Assembly: GCF_949298305.1 (NCBI RefSeq)
Contig: NZ_CASFWU010000061.1
Coordinates: 1-34,998, forward strand
Length of the DNA stretch: 34,998 bases
Direction: 5' to 3'
Source: an uncultured Bacteroides sp.
Lineage (GTDB): Bacteria > Bacteroidota > Bacteroidia > Bacteroidales > Bacteroidaceae
The translations under genes and the position numbers were made by a program. Below the pieces are notes generated by a model. It had not been told where the DNA came from. It saw only the letters and a list, made by a program, of their open reading frames with translations, and ran no database searches. Within the stretch, counting starts at the first letter, position 1. Each line of letters opens with the position of its first letter. Below are positions 31,162 through 34,998 of this stretch, piece after piece.

Positions 31162-34100
31162 ATGGAAAAGCAAGAAAATTTCTCGGGACAGCGAAATCCT
31201 AATTTTCGTCGACTGCTTCCAGCCGCAATTCTTCTGTGCCTTTTCTTGTCGGCGCCGGTAAAGGGATATGCCGGAGAGGCGCCTGTGCCGGAGGCGGTAC
31301 AGCAAAGCACGGTGAGAGTGACAGGCGTGGTGAAGGACGTCAATGGAGAACCAGTTATTGGCGCCAATGTGATGGCTGTAGGTACAACGGTGGGTGTAAT
31401 TACCGATTTGGATGGTAAGTTTACTCTTGATGTTCCTGCTGGATGCAAGTTGAAGATTAGCTTTATCGGTTACAGAGACCAGGAGATTACTGTGAAGAAA
31501 AGTATGAACTTGAACATTGTGCTGGAAGAGGATTCTCAGATGTTGGGCGAAGTCGAGGTCGTTGCTTACGGTGTGCAGAAAAAAGTGTCTGTGACGGGTG
31601 CAATTTCTTCAATGAAGGGTGATGATTTGCTGAAAACCCCTTCGGGTTCTATCTCGAACATTCTTTCCGGTCAGGTGACGGGTATCTCTACTGTTCAGTA
31701 TTCGGGCGAACCGGGTGCCGATGCGGCAGATATCTACGTGCGTGGTATTGCTACATGGAACAATGCCACACCGTTGATTCAGGTGGATGGTGTGGAACGT
31801 GACATGTCGCAGATTGATCCGAATGAAATTGAAAGCATCACTGTGTTGAAGGATGCTTCGGCAACAGCGGTGTTCGGTGTACGTGGTGCCAACGGTGTTA
31901 TCTTGATTACGACCAAACGTGGTGCCGAAGGCAAGGCTAAGATTTCGTTCTCTACATCAGTAGGCGTAAACGTGCGTACCAAGGAATTGGAGTTTGCCAA
32001 CTCTTACCAGTATGCCGACTATGTGAATATGATGCGTAGAAATGACGGTAACGATATCCTTTATTCTGACGAGGTGTTGGCGGCATTCCGCGATCACAGC
32101 AATCCGATTCTTTATCCGGACATCAATTGGATTGACTACTGTATGAACAAGGCTTCTTTCCAGTCGCAACATAATGTCAATATCTCTGGTGGTACGGACA
32201 ACATGCGTTACTTCGTGTCGGCCGGTATGTTCACTCAGGGCGGTATGTTCAAACAGTTCAATGCTGCCAACGATTTCAACTTCGACTACAAGCGTTACAA
32301 CTACCGCGCTAACCTGGACTTTGACGTGACTAAGACCACTTTGCTCTCGGTGAACATCGGTGGCCGTCTGGAAAACAAACGTACGCCGGAGTCGGGGCAG
32401 GATCAGAACCAGCTGTTCCGTCAGTTGTATTGGGCTGTTCCTTTCGCCAGCGCAGGTATTGTAGATGGCAAGTATATCAAAACCAATCCCGACTATGTGC
32501 CCAATCCGGGAGCTGACGGTCTTTCTTCTTATTTTGGTAAGGGTTTCCGCAGTACTTCCACTAACGTAGTGAACCTGGACTTGATTTTGAATCAGAAGCT
32601 GGATTTTATTACCAAAGGTTTGTCTGTTAAACTGAAAGGTTCTTACAACTCCAGTTACAGCACCACTAAGGTGGCTTCTTCTTCGGTAGCCACGTACACG
32701 CCGGTTGTCAGTGGCAATGGCATTATCAATTACAAGAAGTCTGGTTCAGATACACAGACCAGTTATTCAAATAGCAACTCGGGCAAGGCTCGCGACTGGT
32801 ACATGGAGTTGGGTATAAATTACTCCCGTAAGTTTGGTGATCATAATGTGTCGGGTTTGTTGCTCTACAACCAGTCCAAGACATTCTATCCGGCTTCTTA
32901 CAGTTATATCCCAACCGGTTACGTAGGTCTGGTAGGCCGTGTCACTTATGACTGGAAGACACGCTATATGGCCGAGTTTAATGTGGGCTATAATGGCTCT
33001 GAGAATTTTAATCCCGAAAATCGTTATGGTTTCTTTCCTGCCGGTTCTGTGGGATGGACTATCAGTGAGGAACCTTTCTTCCAGCCTTTGAAGAAGGTTA
33101 TCAATTACATGAAGTTCCGTGTTTCGGTCGGTATGGTCGGTAATGATAAATATGGAAACCAGCGTTTCTGGTATCTGCCGGGTTCATACGGATACGGCAG
33201 CACTTCGGGTGCAAGTCTGGGACAGAACATTGGTACGGCGAAACCGGGTGCCTGGGAATCAACTCACACCAATCCTGATGCCAAGTGGGAAACTGCCATC
33301 AAGCAGAACTACGGTGTGGACTTTACAATCTTAAATGAGCATCTGAACATTTCGGCAGAGTATTTTATTGAAAACCGTCGCGACATTCTGCGTAATCCCG
33401 ATTATCTGCCGGGGCTGTTAGGAATGTCGTTGCCTGCCATTAATGTAGGTAAGGTACAGAACAAAGGTTTCGAGGTACAGGCTAAATGGAATGACCAGTT
33501 GAACAATGACTTCCGTTATTGGGCCAACTTTAATATTTCGTTTGCCCGCAATAAGATTGTGTATATGAATGAAGTCGCCCAGAACGAACCGTGGATGTAC
33601 CAGACAGGCCGCGTGGTAGGTTCTCGTTCCATGTACAAGTTCTGGGGATTCTATGATGAGACAGCCGATGAGCGCTACATGGAGGAATTCGGCATTCCCA
33701 TTGCAGACCATAGCGTTACACTCCGTCCCGGTGATGCAGTTTATGTAGACCTTAACCGTGACGGTAAGATTAACGGTGACGATGCTACCCGTGACATCGG
33801 CTTCACCGATGTGCCTGAGTACACAGCCGGTCTGAATTTAGGCTTCTCCTGGAAGAACTTTGACTTTTCTATGCAGTGGACGGGTGCTTGGAACGTAGAC
33901 CGCATGCTTTCCGAATTCCGTCAGCCGCTGGGTGACACGCAGAACAAGGGCTTGCTGCTCTATCAGTATGAAAATACATGGCGTTCGTCTGCCGATACTT
34001 ATACGGCCAAATTCCCGCTTGCTACTGCAACTAATGCCAGCAACAACTACGCTCAGAGCGATTTATATCTGATTGACGCCAGCTATCTGCGTTTGAAGAA

Positions 34101-34296
34101 CGTCGAGATAGGTTATAACTTTGATTTTCCCTTCATGAAGAAGCTTAAATTGAATGACTGCCGTCTCTACCTCAATGGATACAACCTGCTGACTATTACT
34201 GGATTTATGTGGGGAGACCCCGAATCTCGTCAGAGCGACCGTCCGAACTATCCATTGACCCGTGTATTCAACATCGGTTTGAAGCTGGGCTTCTAA
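31162..34296 (+). CDS. susC-like: SusC-like TonB-dependent outer-membrane glycan transporter
   Basis: A 1044-residue outer-membrane importer for oligosaccharides. It has a signal region (about 1-40, LLPAAILLCLFLSAPVKGYAGEA), a carboxypeptidase-regulatory-like domain (about 52-125, RVTGVVKDVNGEPVIGANV), the plug (about 130-250) with the SusC hallmark YVRGIATWNNATPLIQVDGVERDMSQIDPNEIESITVLKDASATAVFG and GANGVILITTKRG, then a large barrel ending in FNIGLKLGF. It lacks the STN domain of the receptor at 8744-11464, as expected for an HTCS-regulated rather than sigma-regulated transporter. susD follows after 39 bp. ATG 31162 is the first ATG after the promoter. Codon use is less GC-rich than in the left part of the window. 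Confidence 0.95.
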   Translation: MEKQENFSGQRNPNFRRLLPAAILLCLFLSAPVKGYAGEAPVPEAVQQSTVRVTGVVKDVNGEPVIGANVMAVGTTVGVITDLDGKFTLDVPAGCKLKISFIGYRDQEITVKKSMNLNIVLEEDSQMLGEVEVVAYGVQKKVSVTGAISSMKGDDLLKTPSGSISNILSGQVTGISTVQYSGEPGADAADIYVRGIATWNNATPLIQVDGVERDMSQIDPNEIESITVLKDASATAVFGVRGANGVILITTKRGAEGKAKISFSTSVGVNVRTKELEFANSYQYADYVNMMRRNDGNDILYSDEVLAAFRDHSNPILYPDINWIDYCMNKASFQSQHNVNISGGTDNMRYFVSAGMFTQGGMFKQFNAANDFNFDYKRYNYRANLDFDVTKTTLLSVNIGGRLENKRTPESGQDQNQLFRQLYWAVPFASAGIVDGKYIKTNPDYVPNPGADGLSSYFGKGFRSTSTNVVNLDLILNQKLDFITKGLSVKLKGSYNSSYSTTKVASSSVATYTPVVSGNGIINYKKSGSDTQTSYSNSNSGKARDWYMELGINYSRKFGDHNVSGLLLYNQSKTFYPASYSYIPTGYVGLVGRVTYDWKTRYMAEFNVGYNGSENFNPENRYGFFPAGSVGWTISEEPFFQPLKKVINYMKFRVSVGMVGNDKYGNQRFWYLPGSYGYGSTSGASLGQNIGTAKPGAWESTHTNPDAKWETAIKQNYGVDFTILNEHLNISAEYFIENRRDILRNPDYLPGLLGMSLPAINVGKVQNKGFEVQAKWNDQLNNDFRYWANFNISFARNKIVYMNEVAQNEPWMYQTGRVVGSRSMYKFWGFYDETADERYMEEFGIPIADHSVTLRPGDAVYVDLNRDGKINGDDATRDIGFTDVPEYTAGLNLGFSWKNFDFSMQWTGAWNVDRMLSEFRQPLGDTQNKGLLLYQYENTWRSSADTYTAKFPLATATNASNNYAQSDLYLIDASYLRLKNVEIGYNFDFPFMKKLKLNDCRLYLNGYNLLTITGFMWGDPESRQSDRPNYPLTRVFNIGLKLGF

Positions 34297-34335
34297 ATAG
34301 TAACTTATTAACGGAAGATTTAAGAACTTGAGATT

Positions 34336-34923
34336 ATGAAACATATAATGAGTTGGATGTTTGCGGCACTGGTAGGCTTATCTGTCTTTTTTGCTTCCTG
34401 TGTCGATGAAATAAAGTTTGGTGACGCTTTCCTGGAAAAGCCGCCTACGACCAGCGACTTGAACCAGGATTCCATTTTCGGCAAGGCAGACTATGCAGAG
34501 GCCTTCCTGTGGAATACTTACAAAGATATGTATTACGGCTTGCCATATTATTGGGAGGTCAACAAACAGAAAATGAATACGGGCATGTTTGAAACCATGT
34601 CTGATTGCTGGCATAGTCACAATTCATGGAGCGGTGTGAACTCTCTTTATTACAGTGGAGCTTATACGGCAGCCGATGAAGACAACAGCCGTGGCCACGT
34701 ACGTTTTGCATATTATGGCTATCGGACATGGGAAGCCATTCGTTCAAGCTGGATGTTCATTGAGAACGTGGACCGAGTGCCCGATATGGATCAGGCTGAG
34801 AAAAACCGCTTGAAGGCGGAAGCGAAGGTTATCATCGCTTCCCGTTACTTTGATATGTTCCGTCATTTCGGTGGCCTGCCGTTGGTGGACAGAACCTATG
34901 AACCTGAGTTTTGGATAAGATAA
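34336..34923 (+). pseudogene. susD-like: SusD-like glycan-binding lipoprotein, interrupted after about 190 residues
   Basis: The visible part is a good SusD N-terminus: lipoprotein signal with lipobox FFASC (Cys22), then EKPPTTSDLNQDSIFGKADYAEAFLWNTYKDMYYGLP and the family helix pair ending KAEAKVIIASRYFDMFRHFGGLPLVDRTYEP. SusD proteins are usually about 500-600 residues, but here the frame ends at TAA 34921-34923 after EFWIR. None of the three forward frames of the last 80 bases continues as SusD, so the break is not a simple one-base frameshift. It lies directly after susC (39 bp). The gene is probably disrupted by an insertion that continues past the window. Confidence 0.8.
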
Positions 34924-34998
34924 CACTCTCAACCTAGTGAGAATATCCACGAGTATTCCCTGCGGAGAACCTTCCGTTCTTCGCTTCCACATGTTTAT
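34913..34998. mobile_element. Possible end of an inserted element in susD (unidentified)
   Basis: The last 86 bases do not read as SusD in any frame. They contain nested short inverted repeats: GGATA at 34913 with TATCC at 34944 enclosing CACT/AGTG, and a 9-bp stem with one wobble at 34962-34970 and 34976-34984. Such subterminal hairpins occur at the ends of IS200/IS605-type elements and in intron RNAs. I do not recognise the sequence. The element type and its other end are outside the window. Confidence 0.35.

Noticed and set aside
34744..34992. Reverse-strand open frame across the susD break reading WKRRTEGSPQG, faintly like a reverse transcriptase motif
   Set aside because: Only a few residues resemble the motif, the frame continues straight into antisense susD, and the catalytic motif is not present.

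Overview
The window looks like a chromosomal segment of a GC-rich member of the Bacteroidales. The grounds are a SusC/SusD pair beside a hybrid two-component regulator, a FecI/FecR/TonB-receptor operon, DUF2027-Smr and HU-family proteins typical of Bacteroidetes, and repeated Bacteroides-type promoters (-7 TAnnTTTG, sometimes with a -33 TTTG). Genus cannot be fixed from sequence alone. By eye, third codon positions are mostly G/C from 1 to about 25 kb and clearly less so in the HTCS-SusC-SusD block.

Layout. 1-1.24 kb: queA (runs off the left edge) and an HU-family DNA-binding gene, leftward. 1.24-1.74 kb: a 22-bp periodic repeat array. 1.74-5.85 kb, rightward: DUF2027-Smr protein, a TPR sensor histidine kinase of the LytS/YehU type, and its LytTR response regulator. 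6.0-7.5 kb, leftward: a small exported protein and a LysO-type transporter split into two overlapping genes. 7.6-13.6 kb, leftward: ECF sigma factor, small lipoprotein, FecR anti-sigma, TonB-dependent transducer, DUF4249 lipoprotein. 13.7-14.06 kb: a second, longer 22-bp periodic array. 14.06-18.1 kb: a LacI regulator divergent from an aldo/keto reductase, an amidohydrolase (lactonase type) and a zinc alcohol dehydrogenase that is broken by two internal deletions, probably an oxidative L-fucose/L-galactose-like sugar route. 18.2-19.25 kb: seven 23-bp tandem repeats in the leader of an HU-like/DUF4469 gene. 19.4-20.55 kb: hemW. 20.55-21.02 kb: extragenic palindromes. 21.0-25.45 kb: two tandem GH20 beta-hexosaminidases. 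26.4-34.9 kb: HTCS regulator, SusC, and a SusD whose reading frame breaks near the right edge.

The two GH20 enzymes, HTCS, SusC and SusD read together as a polysaccharide utilisation locus for GlcNAc/GalNAc-containing glycans, possibly inactivated by an insertion in susD. 

The most unusual feature is the intergenic DNA. Four separate intergenic regions carry arrays with a repeat period of 22 bp (23 bp in one). The two largest, 12.4 kb apart, share the same order of unit subtypes and align without gaps over 154 bp, so they belong to one dispersed family. Two of the four arrays lie directly upstream of genes of the HU superfamily.
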